Below, piece after piece: positions 51,229 to 62,010 of a DNA stretch of 64,000 bases. Numbering within the stretch: position 1 is the first letter of the stretch; each line of letters starts with the position of its first letter. This DNA is from Zopfochytrium polystomum (taxonomy: Eukaryota > Chytridiomycota > Chytridiomycetes > Chytridiales > Chytridiaceae): contig JAIVFJ010000107.1 of the NCBI GenBank assembly GCA_025765615.1, positions 124,001 to 188,000 of the forward strand. The letters run 5' to 3'. The position numbers and the translations under genes were made by a program. The notes beneath the pieces were generated by a model that saw nothing but the letters and a program-made list of their open reading frames with translations, was not told the DNA's origin and did not search any database.

Positions 51229-51890
51229 ATGAGTGTCAAACTAGTCCACCAGGCTCTCAATAACCCCATCCACTTTGACACATGGTACGAAGAGGTACTT
51301 GGCTACCTCACTCGCAGGATGCACTTGCTACTGTGAGTCTTGCAGCATGTCTTGCTGGCACTGCCACAGGTGCAGCTGCCTGAGCTGGAGCTGCCGCTGA
51401 TGCCGGTGCTGCAGCCGGAGCTGCAGCTGGCTGGAGCCACTGCTGGAGCTGGCCCTGCTGCCGCTGGTGCAGGATTCATCAACTGGACAGCTGCAGCACC
51501 CCCTGATGTTGATGTGGAGCGATCAGATGTCATGCATATCCTCCCAGCACATGTACCCAACCACCCACAGCATGTCGGCTACTGGACCTTCAGTGACAAT
51601 GGAACTGTCTTTCCTGGAACCCAAACATAAAACAAGCACATTTAGAATCATCTTGGCGAAAACCTCAAGCAAAAGATTAGTGGCATCTATTTTGTCTTCG
51701 AGGCCCTTGCCGAACTCAAGCACAAAGTCAGCTGTGTCAACCCTGCACAGGTCATGAAACTTATTGACGAGTTCAAGAAATTTCGCATTGGAGAAAAAGA
51801 ACGAATTGTGGACTTCCAGCAGAATTTGAGACGCACTACGCATCCCTACAGTGCGCATGGGAACTCCCTCCAATCGACATGCATGACTAG
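51229..51890 (+). pseudogene. Retroelement gag-like remnant
   Basis: MSVKLVHQALNNPIHFDTWYEEVLGYL resembles a copia Gag N-terminus. After an Ala/Gly/Leu-rich stretch a second frame reads GIYFVFEALAELKHKVS, KLIDEFKKFRIGEKERIVDFQQNL. Frames shift and no knuckle is found. Weak assignment. Confidence 0.4.
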
Positions 51891-52121
51891 ATTGACATAA
51901 CCCTAACGCTTCAAGGAAATTTATTATCTACTACAACGTTTTTGGCGATCAAATCCAACCCCACCGGCCCAAGACAAAGCGGAAACAACAGTTAGAGATC
52001 TGCATCTGGGCCCAAATGTGCCAGGTGCAGTGCATGAGGGAAAAAAGGGCGAACCTTGGAAAAACCCACACTAACACCCTTCAAAGAACAACCACTCTTG
52101 GAAACTATGAGGCCCAAACCC

Positions 52122-52138
52122 GGGGGGGGGGGGGGGGG
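52122..52138. repeat. G17 homopolymer
   Basis: 17 consecutive G on the plus strand. Confidence 0.9.
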
Positions 52139-52279
52139 AATTCGTAAGGCCCCCCCCTCGCTGAGGGGGCCATCTTGATGAAAAAAAGCAAAGATCAAAG
52201 AATAAGGCATAGTTCGAGGAAAAAGCAAAGATTGAAGAGGAAGGGAAGACAACGAACGAAGAACGGAAAAACAGAATTG

Positions 52280-52500
52280 CGAGGGGTGGTGCTGCAAGAC
52301 ACCAACCCAACCAAAGTGCGAGGAGTGGCTCTGCAAGGCGCCGCTCCAACCAAAGTGCAAAGGGTGATGCTGCAGGGCGCCGCCCTGACCGAGGTGCTAG
52401 GGGTGGCGCCGCGAGGCGCTGCCCCAACCGAAGTGGTTGACGCCACAAGGCGCCAACCCGACTGAAGTGTGAAGGGTGGCGCCGGCAGGCGCCGCCCAAT
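52280..52500. repeat. 39-bp minisatellite, about 6 copies
   Basis: Copies begin GAGGGGTGGTGCTGC, GAGGAGTGGCTCTGC, AAAGGGTGATGCTGC, TAGGGGTGGCGCCGC, then shorter variants, each ending in CCAAAGTGC or CGAAGTGG. The 39-bp period is a multiple of 3 and leaves a 13-residue repeat open on both strands. Confidence 0.88.
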
Positions 52501-52818
52501 CCGATGGTGTCTTGACCGTGACAAGGGAGGAAAAAGGATCAGTGGGATGGGCTGCCAGGCCCTACCCGCCATCTTCATCCGACTTGCTTGCGATCGAGCG
52601 GGGGCAGCAGGTCAGCCACTGCCCCGAGTGTGGTGAAGGCGTTCGAAGAGGTTGGCGCCGAAGCGCAGGCGGTGGGGAGAAGGGGGGACACCGCAATAAA
52701 CCCAAACTGCAACTGTAGGCTTGCTTACCCGATTACCCTCGCATCCTGGTGCTACTCATTTCCTGGGCCTCACCTGGGGAGAATCACTTCTCATGCGAGA
52801 GGAATCGAGATCGGCAGT

Positions 52819-52842
52819 GGGGGGGGGGGGGGGGGGGGGGGG
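52819..52842. repeat. G24 homopolymer
   Basis: 24 consecutive G on the plus strand. Together with the G17 run 0.7 kb away it is unusually long for assembled sequence. Confidence 0.9.
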
Positions 52843-52939
52843 TATGCCGACCCGTCAGGGAGATCGCGCGTGAGGCCAACCACCTGCATCTTGCCACTGC
52901 TATTTTCACGAGCCTGCTGGGGGAATCGCATCCCATCCG

Positions 52940-53466
52940 GTGGAATGATCAAGTGCGGCGCTGCAATCGCAGCGCTGTCAGGCACCCCACACGCCGGCGG
53001 GTTCGCCCGACACCACCCGCTGCCTCCATCGAAGGCGGCGGCGCAACTGCCACCCCCCAAAAATTGCAAAGTTTTTTCCCCCATAACCCTAACTTTTCAA
53101 CGGGATTTATTCGCTCCAACCCCCCCCGAGGGAAAGGGTGAGGAATCTGCAACTTTGAAAGTTAAAAAGTGCGTACATATGAAATAGGAGAAACATGATC
53201 GCAACGCTGTGACTCGGCTGCCGGCCGACATCAGAGTCACACCACCCGCCACCGCCATAGAGGAGGCGACGTTGACAGCAGCAGCCGCGCAGCCGACGGC
53301 TGCACGGCGGCCAAACCGCCACCCCCAAAAATTGCAAATTTTTCCCCCCCCATAACCCTAACTTTTCAACGGGATTTATTCGCTCCAACCCGCCCCCGAG
53401 GGAGAGGGTGAGGAATCTGCAACTTTGAAAGTTAAAAAGTGCATACATATGAAATAGGAGAAACAT
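52940..53466. repeat. Tandem direct repeat (~270-bp period) carrying the telomere-like motif and LINE 3' end
   Basis: 52940-53196 and 53203-53466 are homologous: a diverged CCACC/GCAGCC-rich part, AAAAATTGCAAA, the 20-bp CCCATAACCCTAACTTTTCA (53080-53099 and 53348-53367), and a near-identical ~100-bp LINE 3' end. Confidence 0.85.
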
Positions 53467-53688
53467 GTCCAGAGGCAAGAAAGAGGTGCCAAGTAGAGAA
53501 TCAAAAGGCAGAAGAGAAAAACAAAGGACAGCAACTAGGTCAAAAAGAAAAAGAGGAGAGGATCCACAGAGGTGGGGTGAAATTTAACAACAAGAAAACA
53601 AATAGATATCAAATGAGGTTCGAAGGACTGCACCTGAAACACTGCACAAACTGTCACCCAGTTCCGGCCTCCTCCTCTGAATCAGAGT

Positions 53689-56600
53689 CTACATGCCCAT
53701 TGCCGTCCACGTCCCCTCAACACCCTCAGTTTCCTTCTTCTTCCACTTCTCCCTTGACGCCCGCCACTGCTTGTTCCGTACTGGATCATAGGTGGTGATG
53801 ATGACCGACCTTGCAAGCCTACGCACGCGGGCTGCTGCCATCCGTTCCTGAATGCTCATATCCTGCCGGTCCACACGACCTGCCTCCACCACGACCTCTG
53901 CCTCCTCTGCTGCTGTTGTCTCTGAAGCATCAGTGAAAGTCGCAAGTCCTCCACACTCAATGCGCATCTGCATGATCATCCTGGCCAGCTTCATTCCCAT
54001 CTTCTTGGAGGCAATGCAAGTCTCCTTAGAGATCTTGTCCTCAGCTTTGGCACTGTAGGGGGCCCAAAAGACCAGCGACCTTAAGCCCAAATCCACTGCT
54101 GAAATGTTCAAATCCTGTTGCTCTGCAGTGGGAATCAACTCAGGGTGCAGCCTCTCCAGCCTGTCCTTAACACCGGAACACTCCAAAACATGCCTCCTAG
54201 TGCATTTCTCTGCACAGTCAGCCCTCGCACACTGTTGGTGAAATGCTACCATCCCAGCCATCCACATCAACATATGTCGGAGCCACTTCCTGTTAAATGC
54301 TGCACCAGATCGAATAACTTGGCATGGCCCCATGTGTGAAGGCACCTCCAAAGCCTGAGCCACCCCTGTGGGGGAGGATTTCTGCTGGCACCGCACCAGA
54401 GCTCACTTGTGCTTCGCCAGCATGTCGGCAGCCTCAATGTTCTTTGTTCTCACCACCGGCAACTCAATGTCATAGGCCTTGGTTGTGGGGACCACAAGTG
54501 GCAACTCCACAAAGGAGGGCCGCCTCACAGAGTCCAAAAAATCCCGGATTCCCATATGGTCAAGCGAAAACTTTGTCAAGGACTGTCCCAAGGAGACCCT
54601 TGAAGCAATCTTTTCCACCATGTGTCTGTACATCTGAGCGGTGGTGTTGCGAGCATCCTGAATGTGGGGCAGTCTGAAAAAGTATCTGGCGTTCAGCATC
54701 TTGTTCCTGGCTGCCACAGGGACCACTCCAAACATCAGATGCAGGGCTGCCCCTGAGGAGGTCTTCCCCAGTGACAGCGCCTGCCGCAGGCACTTGTCCT
54801 GCAACTTCTGCGCATCCTTCAGCTGTGTGTGGGTCAGGGGGCGCAGTGCAAACCCATACTCCATCATTGGTCTCAGGAAACACATGTAAACCCTGTAAGA
54901 GCTCACAGGCCCGAAGCCCCAGCCGTTGAAGCCCCGAGCAGCCAAAAAGGCCAGCATCTTTTCTGTTTTCCTCAGTCTCATGGCCAGTGAGGCCTCAAAG
55001 TCAATACCCCTGCAGGTGCGCACAAGACCCAACTGGGTAGTAGACTCCTCCTGGGGAATCTCCACTCCATTCATCTTCAACTTCAATTCTTCTTGGCTGA
55101 AACTGCAACACACTTCTTGGCAGCAAATGACATCCCCCGCTTAAGGACCACTCATGCACCTTGTCTAGCATTCTCTGAAGTACTGTCGCATCCTTGGCAA
55201 AGACTGAGGAGTCATCAGCAAAGAGCAGCAAGTTCAGTGAGGTTGCATTAAATGTCAGCATGTGGTCCCTGAAAGACATGGCCAATGTCTGGGGCAAGGA
55301 GTTGATGGCAACATTGAACAGCAGGTGACAGAACTGTGCCTTGGAGGAATCCTCTTCTCACTTGAATCTGAGCAGACTTGGTCCCAAGTACCAGCAGATG
55401 GCATGCATTGAAATCAAACGAAGATCTGAGGATTGGCAGCAGTTGGGTCCTTGTAAAGTCACGACTCCTGTCATTCTTGGCAAACCAGATGGAGTCCCAC
55501 ACCAGACTCCTGTTGGTGCAGTCATACGCAGCCTTAATGTCCAAATATACCACATGCATCTGGGGGTTCAGCTGCTGAAGCTCATGCAAAGTGTAGGCCT
55601 GGTCCATGGTGGACTGCTTTCTTCTGAAACCTCCCTGCGCCCTCTGGATCATGCCTTCAACGACGCGCTCAACCTGGGGTGCAATCACTTGCTCAAACAC
55701 AAGTCGCATCCTAGAGCACAAGGAGATGGGTCTGTAGTTTGCAACATCGCTGTTGAGCCCCTTGTTCTTGTAGACCAAGGCCACATTGGCCACAGACCAC
55801 AGAGAAGGAACCACATGAAGAGAGGCCACCAGCTGAAAGAATCTGTGCAGGACTGCAGCAACCAAGTGCGGAGCAATTGAGACCAACTCCCCAAAAAGCA
55901 TGTCTTCGCCAGGGGCTTTGCCCCTGGGGGCATTCTTGGAGGCTTCTTCAACATGGACCTTCTTAATCCAGGAGACTTCAGACTGCTTCAAAGGGACTTT
56001 GTTCACAGTAACCGCTGATTCTTCCAGAGCCACGGCGACAGGGACATCAGTTCCAGTTGGCTCATGACCTATGGTTGTGCGGAAATGGTCTTTGTAATGG
56101 CCCATCTTCTGGGGGTCAAGGGCACAATGGCTCCTATCTGAACACGCCTTCTGACACTTGATGCGCTTGGCCTCACCAGCAAAGTCACGCACAGCAGAGT
56201 CCTGAACAGCTGAATATACACGCTTCCTGTACTGCTTGATGGCAATCTTCACAATCTTATTCCACTGACGAAACTGAGTCCAGGCCATCTTCTGCCCCAC
56301 AGGATCGTCATCTGAGTGAGCCTCAGCAGCCCTTCGTGCCTCCACGCGACGGCGCTTTAGTTCCTCCAGATGCCGGACCTCTGGACCTCCAGATCCACCC
56401 CTAAAGCGAACTTTCCCAGCCACCTTAACAGCATTGTCCATAAGCCACTGCACAACCAAGTCGGAAACAGCCTCCACACAGGCTAAGCGCCTCTCAAAAG
56501 TCCAGAGCTCTCCAGCCTCAGTGGCCGCTTCAACTTCTTTCCACACTGAATGAATCTGGGTTCTGATGGGTTTTCTGGTCTTCTCAAGGCAGCTAGCATA

Positions 56601-57415
56601 CTTGGTCTGTCTCATCATGAGTCTCCGAACATTCAAGCGCTCAAACAGGGGCTTGGTGGTCAGATCCCCATTGAAGGTGAAAGTCAACAGCCTGTGATCT
56701 GAGAAGCCAACATACTCTGAAGGGTCATCATGGACAACCAGGTTCTGAACAAAGGGGAGAGCATGCTGGTTGACAAACAGAAGATCAGTGACCCCCCGTC
56801 CACCAGGTCCACCAGCCCGTCCCTCTGTCATTGTGGTCCACTGGCCACGAACTGGCGCAACCCTCCTCCACTGGGAAGGAGGTCGCAGCCAGTCCTGCAG
56901 CCAGCAAACACATTCAGCAGGAGCAGAGGTGTGGCATCCATATTCACGCATCCAAATGTTGAAATCTCCAATGATCAGAAAGGGTGCTGCAGGCAAAAGA
57001 GTGCTAACTTGACTAACTTGATCTTGGAATTCCTGCAGAGATTCCAGAGGTGTGCTCGGCGCAAAATACGTCAATCCAACAATCAGCTCTGACATCTTCA
57101 CAATGATCCATTCCCCCTTGGGGGACCTGTGCAGGGTCTGCGCCACCAGGTGGGCATCACCCCACTCACCACAACAGCGACTCCTTTCTTTGCCCTTGTT
57201 CCAACATTCCGCCCAGGTTGATAAGGAGGGGGCACCCCCCTTGCCTCAGCAACAACACCCCAAACTGCACTCATACTGTCAGAACTCCACATTCCAATAT
57301 CTGAGAACAACATATAGTCTACTTGAAAATCTGAAAAAATGTCTTGAACTTGATCTGAATGTCCAGCTAAGGATCCATGGGCATTCAAAAATCCAAATCT
57401 CATTGACTTGCTCAT
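53689..57415 (-). pseudogene. LINE ORF2: endonuclease plus reverse transcriptase
   Basis: On the minus strand: N-terminal exo/endonuclease (RFGFLNAHGSLAGH, then after a 1-nt shift near 57145 LIIGDFNIWM and FSDHRLLTF). RT follows with VANYRPISLC, YLDIKAAYDC (motif A Asp), GFLQGTVLSP (motif B) and, in another frame near 55230, LLLFADDSSVF (motif C). A further break near 55130 leads to a thumb-like region (54403-55113) and a C-terminal domain with a CAEKCTRRHVLEC knuckle (53689-54396). Breaks near 57145, 55310, 55130 and 54400. Confidence 0.88.
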
Positions 57416-57462
57416 GTTTCCATGGCGTTGGCATCGCCTGCCGCACAGCAGTGGGTTCAGTC

Positions 57463-59311
57463 TCAGTTTCCCTCCCCTTCCCCATCACACCAGAAGGTGC
57501 AGATGGGTACAGAGAGATCCTTCAACTTCTCCCTCAAGAGTGTCTCCAACTTCTTTGGCACAGATGCATAGATAGACTTGGCAACATTTGGTGGTGGTCT
57601 GAAGAATGGATGGTTCAAGATCCCAGCAACCCGGCGGAGATACACCTGCACAGCTGCTTCCCTAGCTTCAGGAGAATCCTTCAACTTTGAGGGCATCCAG
57701 GGTTCGCAATCAGTGTCCACAGCAATCTCAGCATCAGCACAGGCCTTGATGAACTTCTCCTTGTCCCCCTCGTACACCCAACATTCCATCAGAGAAGCAT
57801 ATCGACCAATGACTAAAATTTCTGGAACTCTGGGGAAGCCCTTCTCAGGTCTGAACACAAGTCGCAAGCTGTGGCAGGGGTTGGCCCAGCCAACATCTGA
57901 AAGGTTAGGGCGGACATAGACTGGAACAAACTTAGCCTCCGGCATTGACGACTCCGGCTGGACATAGCCTGGCACTGATCGCCGAGCTTCAACAGCTGAG
58001 GGGCGTGGTCTCAAAACCTGAGCAATCTTATCTTCAACAGAGGCATTGGGGTCAGCAGTGACAAAGATGCCTTTAACAAATGGGCTGGGATGAACAGGCT
58101 TAGGACCAGAGAGCGCAACAGTGGCAGCAAAACTTAGCGGGTGCACGCTCTGCTTCGTGCGCGGCAGGCTAGGCCATCCTCCAGGTGTCAGCAGGCGCTC
58201 CGATACACGGAAGGGGGGGCGACACCCCTCCTTCCCACGTCGCAGGCGCTCTCTTTCCTCCTCCTCAGACTCACAATTTTCGTCGTCGTCAACGCGGGCT
58301 GAGAGCTTGCGGCAGGTAGCCCCACCACCACTGGGTGCGCTACCCCCGCCGGCGCCTCTGTCGTCTGTCAAGCCACCTCCAGCAGTGCGCTCCATCTGCA
58401 GCAATAGAATCTCTGACAAATTCGCTCATCCTTCTCCTGAATTGTCGCATTCAAACGGTCGATGTGACCCTTGAGACAGTCGATCTCCGCCACACTATAG
58501 TTATGCTTGTCACTGTGCAATTTGAGCAGAGCATTTGTCCGATCCATGAAATCTGAGACCTCCTCCAGCGTCGGAGGCGGGCGTCAGGGGGCGGATCCGG
58601 GAACATTGCTTGGGAAAAGGATTGCTGGCTTGCTTGGGACATCTCTGGTTGGTCGGGATCAGGACGTGGGGAAGGTAGGGGCCGGGGGGAGCGCGCACGG
58701 GTTGGCGAGTGGCTTGGCGATGGAGATGGGGGAGACACAGATTGATCGTCGGCGTCGCTTGATGCCGTTCGACCTCGTTTCGGATGGGAGTCAACAGATG
58801 GTGGTGTGCGCTCCTTCCGATTGAGAGGAATAGGGCGAAATGGTGTAAAGCGTCCGTTGGCGTGGATTGCTGTGGCAGTGGCTGCTGTGTGCACTTGTCG
58901 AAGAGCGTCACCAAGGGCTGCGTGATCGTCGGGGCTAACTTGAGCAAGTGCGACGTGAAAACGGCGAGAGACAGAGTGGGGACAATGAGAGCACTGGATG
59001 GAGATGCGCTGGATGCTGGAGACAGTGTTTGCTCGTCCGGCAAGGCCTTTGGAGATGACTGGGCGCCGGCACCAATCACAAGTGATCCGTTTCTGATAGT
59101 ACTTGAAGAGTTCTCGTTCAAGAGCGTGGAACTCCTGGGCAGTGCGGACCTCAAAATGGCGACGAGGGAATTGCCGTACTGTTGCGGGATCAGATGTGGT
59201 TGGAGGCTGGGCTGGCGAAACGGTGGGGGCTGACGTGAAAGTAAGGGTTGTTTGTTTCTTCGAGGGCTGCGACACGACGAGGGTGTCTTCGACCTCGACT
59301 TTGCCTTGCAA
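57463..59311 (-). pseudogene. LINE ORF1
   Basis: N-terminal part 58560-59311 has a CDWC...CSHC cysteine pair set (possible zinc ribbon) and a Pro/Ser-rich middle. A frame shift near 58575 is followed by a coiled-coil-like stretch (TNALLKLHSDKHNYSVAEID). A second shift near 58420 leads to a ~310-codon frame (57463-58400) with no recognised domain. Position upstream of ORF2 fits ORF1; RNA-binding role is inferred. Confidence 0.7.
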
Positions 59312-59364
59312 AACGTCCTCACGCGCGTCTCTGACGGATGTGGGAATGTGAAGAAAGAAAAAGT

Positions 59365-59576
59365 CCCATAACCCTAACTTTTCATCCTGCTGTCCTTGAA
59401 CTAAACTAAAGTTTCAAGAACAACAAAAACTGTTTTCCCCAAGTCAACCACAATATGGGCAAGATTGATGATGGCACAATCACAGACATCACTGGTCTGT
59501 TCGACTACCTGAAGATTATGGAGACACGCAACTGCACTCCCAGACCTTGTGCTTCTCCATGATAGAGTGAAGTTCC
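59365..59576. other. LINE target motif and unrecognised flank
   Basis: 20-bp motif copy at 59365-59384. The rest encodes no recognised protein. Confidence 0.5.
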
Positions 59577-59805
59577 TGAAAGAATTTGCTATGTTGGCTG
59601 ATTGATGGGTTGGGCTGCTGTGGTGTACACTACTGAAGGTGGTGGTGGTGGGAGGTTGATCTTGGCTTCTGTCAGTCTTGTGTTTGTCTTTATACAAAAC
59701 TGTTACAAGGACCATCACTTGCAAAATGCTGCAAGTCATCCTTGCAGAGCAGTATCAGGTCAAAGCTCCTGCACACTGCTTACACCAAAAGACCCAAAAC
59801 TAACA
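59577..59805 (-). repeat. LTR-B, reverse orientation
   Basis: 229 bp with the ends TGTTAGTTTTGGG and AATTCTTTCA on the minus strand. Flanking 5-mers (GTTCC, CTCCC) differ, so there is no intact TSD. Because it directly follows an RNase H gene and a C-rich stretch (PPT GGGGGG on the minus strand, 59806-59812), it is probably the 3' LTR of the minus-strand copia at 59855-61165. Confidence 0.85.
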
Positions 59806-59854
59806 CTCCCCCCTAAACTGTGGGCAGGAGCAAAGGCTGGCACGGAGGAAAACC

Positions 59855-61165
59855 TTAAGCCATAGTCAACTGAAGGAAACCGTACACCGGAGAAAGAAGA
59901 ATCACAAACAGGTATGACAGGCCATCGGATGGCAGAACAGAAAGGACAGACCACACTAACAAAAATGGATGGGGGCACATATTGAACTTCAGAGGTAAAA
60001 GAAAATGAGTCAAAGTAATGAAAAAGAACAAAGAAGAAAACACCTTCACAGATAAGAAAAAATGAATCAGAGGAAACAGACCAGTGCGACTCAGATGGTA
60101 TTCACTGAGAGCAGCTGAGAGAGATTTTGTCATATAGTATGCAGGCTGTTCTCCTCCAGCAATCCATTCAAGCCGTACTACGTTTTGTTCCACAAGTTCT
60201 TGAATATAATGATACTTTACCATGATATGTTTTGACCGATTGGTGTAAAGATCATTTGAACTGAAGTTGATCACACTGCTGTTGTCAGTGTAGATGACAA
60301 GTGGAGTTGGAGACGGAAGTTGAAGTGCTGAGTAGAGTTGGGATAGTGCCTTAAGTTCTCGTCCCAGTTCAGACACAGCTACATATTCAGCTTCCTGCGG
60401 TGACAGCATGACAGTACTGCTCTGAAGAGATGTCCAACTAATAGCTGTTCCTCCAAATAGAACATGGTTTTTGCAGTAAGCAGTGTGCAGGATCAACACC
60501 TCACACTGTGGTGCATGGGAGCACCAACTGTGATGAGGATTTGGTGCATTTTTTGTCACCTGGTCTTTGTCACAATTTTGTATAAAGCCAAACAGCATAC
60601 ATTGTACAACAGTCTCCCATCTCAGCTTCACCATCACAAGAGAGTAGTCCACCAGAGTAGTTCACCACCATCCACAATCAGCAGCAGTCATTTCTTTCGG
60701 AACATAGTAGCCAGGCTGTGATTTCCCATCTGAGTGGACACCATGAGCAGCTTCGGAGTAACCGGCTATATCTGTGCAGTTGCGAGAATAGAATAAACCA
60801 TACTCACTATTACCATTGAGATATTCGAGAACCAGAATAAGGATCTTCATGTGTTGCTCGCTAGGATCCTTGCTGAAGGCACCAAGATATGAAACTGCTG
60901 GGGCAAGGTCTGGTCGCCTGTGTGTTGCAAGGTAGTTGATGACGTCATGTATTGCCTGGTACAGTCTCTGATCTGCAGTTGCTTTGTCGATCCTGCGTGG
61001 CTGAAGATTGAGAGACGACTGGGAAGGCCAGTTACTGCAGTGTGGTTGTTGATAGTGTTTGCATGGCACTGAATTAACTCCTTGCTACAGACTTTCTTGT
61101 GTAAGAAGATTCTGTCATGTTGATGTTCCAGCTGCATATTGAGGATGGTTTTCATTGCTCCCATT
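59855..61165 (-). pseudogene. Copia RT C-terminus and RNase H, interrupted by a solo LTR
   Basis: Minus strand: GAMKTILNMQLEHQHDRIFLHK, NYLATHRRPDLAPAVSYLGAF, YLNGNSEYGLFYSR, DIAGYSEAAHG, GKSQPGYY, then the LTR at 60465-60699. The domain resumes as LFGGTAISW, LSPQEAEYVAVSELGRELKAL, YTDNSSVINFSSNDLYTNRSKHIMVKYHYI. Several indels. The LTR insertion splits the RNase H domain. Confidence 0.85.
60465..60699 (+). repeat. Solo LTR-C with perfect TSD
   Basis: 235 bp, TGGTTTTTGCAGTAAGCAG ... ATTTCTTTCG (final CA decayed to CG), flanked by GAACA on both sides (60460-60464 and 60700-60704). Diverged relative of LTR-B; TATAAAG near 60582. Confidence 0.85.
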
Positions 61166-61365
61166 TTGCAGAGTATGTAAAAAGATTAGGCAAGGCAATG
61201 GCAGAAGAAGTTTTTGCCAGAATCACCAAAAACAAATATTGTTAACTTAGCTTGCGTTGTGGATGATGAGTTAATCTGACAAAGGAGGATGCAGAAATCC
61301 CAGAAGTTTGCACTTTCCTGTCAACTGTTTGATTTTGGTGGCTGTTCAACTCCAGCAGTCAGTGC

Positions 61366-61587
61366 TGTCAGGAACAGGGCAGGACAGGACAAGACAGAGA
61401 AGGAACTTTTGAGAGTCTTCCTTGTCAAGACTCAAAGGAAGTTCCAGAAAGAGCAATTAGTAATACAGTGATACCAATGATAACACGACAAGTCAGGAAA
61501 GCAAAGAAGGTTCCAGAAGGTTCCACAAGGTTCCATGAAGGAATGTTCTAGAAGGTTCCGGAGGTTTCCAGAGGGTGATTCATAACA
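61366..61587 (-). repeat. Solo Gypsy LTR with perfect TSD
   Basis: 222-bp internally deleted copy of the 3030-3373 LTR in reverse orientation, TGTTATGAATCACC to GTTCCTGACA ends intact, flanked by AGTGC at 61361-61365 and 61588-61592. The TATA/R region is the deleted part. Confidence 0.9.
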
Positions 61588-61592
61588 AGTGC

Positions 61593-62010
61593 GGCGGTAA
61601 TGAACTGCTCGATGCAGATTTGGCATATAAAATATTTGCTGTTGAGGTATGTGTTGCTGATATCCACTGTGCCAGTGTCCCAGTTGATTCAGGCAGCCAT
61701 TTCAGTGAGTTAACAAAGACTATTGATTAGGACAAGAGGTGGGTGAGTATTCTGAATATAAATGCAATGACACTAAGTGGGGCCCTTAGCCATGAGCTGT
61801 GCATAGAAGCACTCAATGCTGCTGACTTCACAAAGTTTGACCTTGTAGGCCCATTTGTTCCAGGTTTTGTTGACATTCGTGGGTTGTTCAATAACTTCAA
61901 AAGCTGTCTGCACATATACATGGGTCTGGGCAAGGTGTGCTTGTCAAACACAGTTGGCCTGAATGTGTACACTGAAGGTAAGAAGTTTGTGGTGGATTCC
62001 AAACTTTAAA
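61593..62010 (+). pseudogene. Possible retroelement protease-region remnant
   Basis: PVDSGSHFSEL near 61680 looks like a retropepsin active-site block and is followed after a stop by an 88-codon frame (61743-62009). No further domain is seen. Weak. Confidence 0.25.

Larger units (their letters stand above)
53368..59364 (-). mobile_element. LINE (non-LTR retrotransposon), APE-type, decayed
   Basis: About 6.0 kb on the minus strand with ORF1 and ORF2, 5' end at 59364 and 3' end at 53368 (GAATAAATCCCGT, no poly-A tail). Flanked by a perfect 20-bp direct repeat (53348-53367 and 59365-59384). At least four frame breaks make it inactive. A 5'-truncated second copy of its 3' end sits next to it at 53100-53196. 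Confidence 0.88.

Noticed and set aside
52588..53187. 199-codon plus-strand frame across the G24 run
   Set aside because: It contains a poly-Gly run from the homopolymer and the repeat tract with LINE 3' end; no domain seen.
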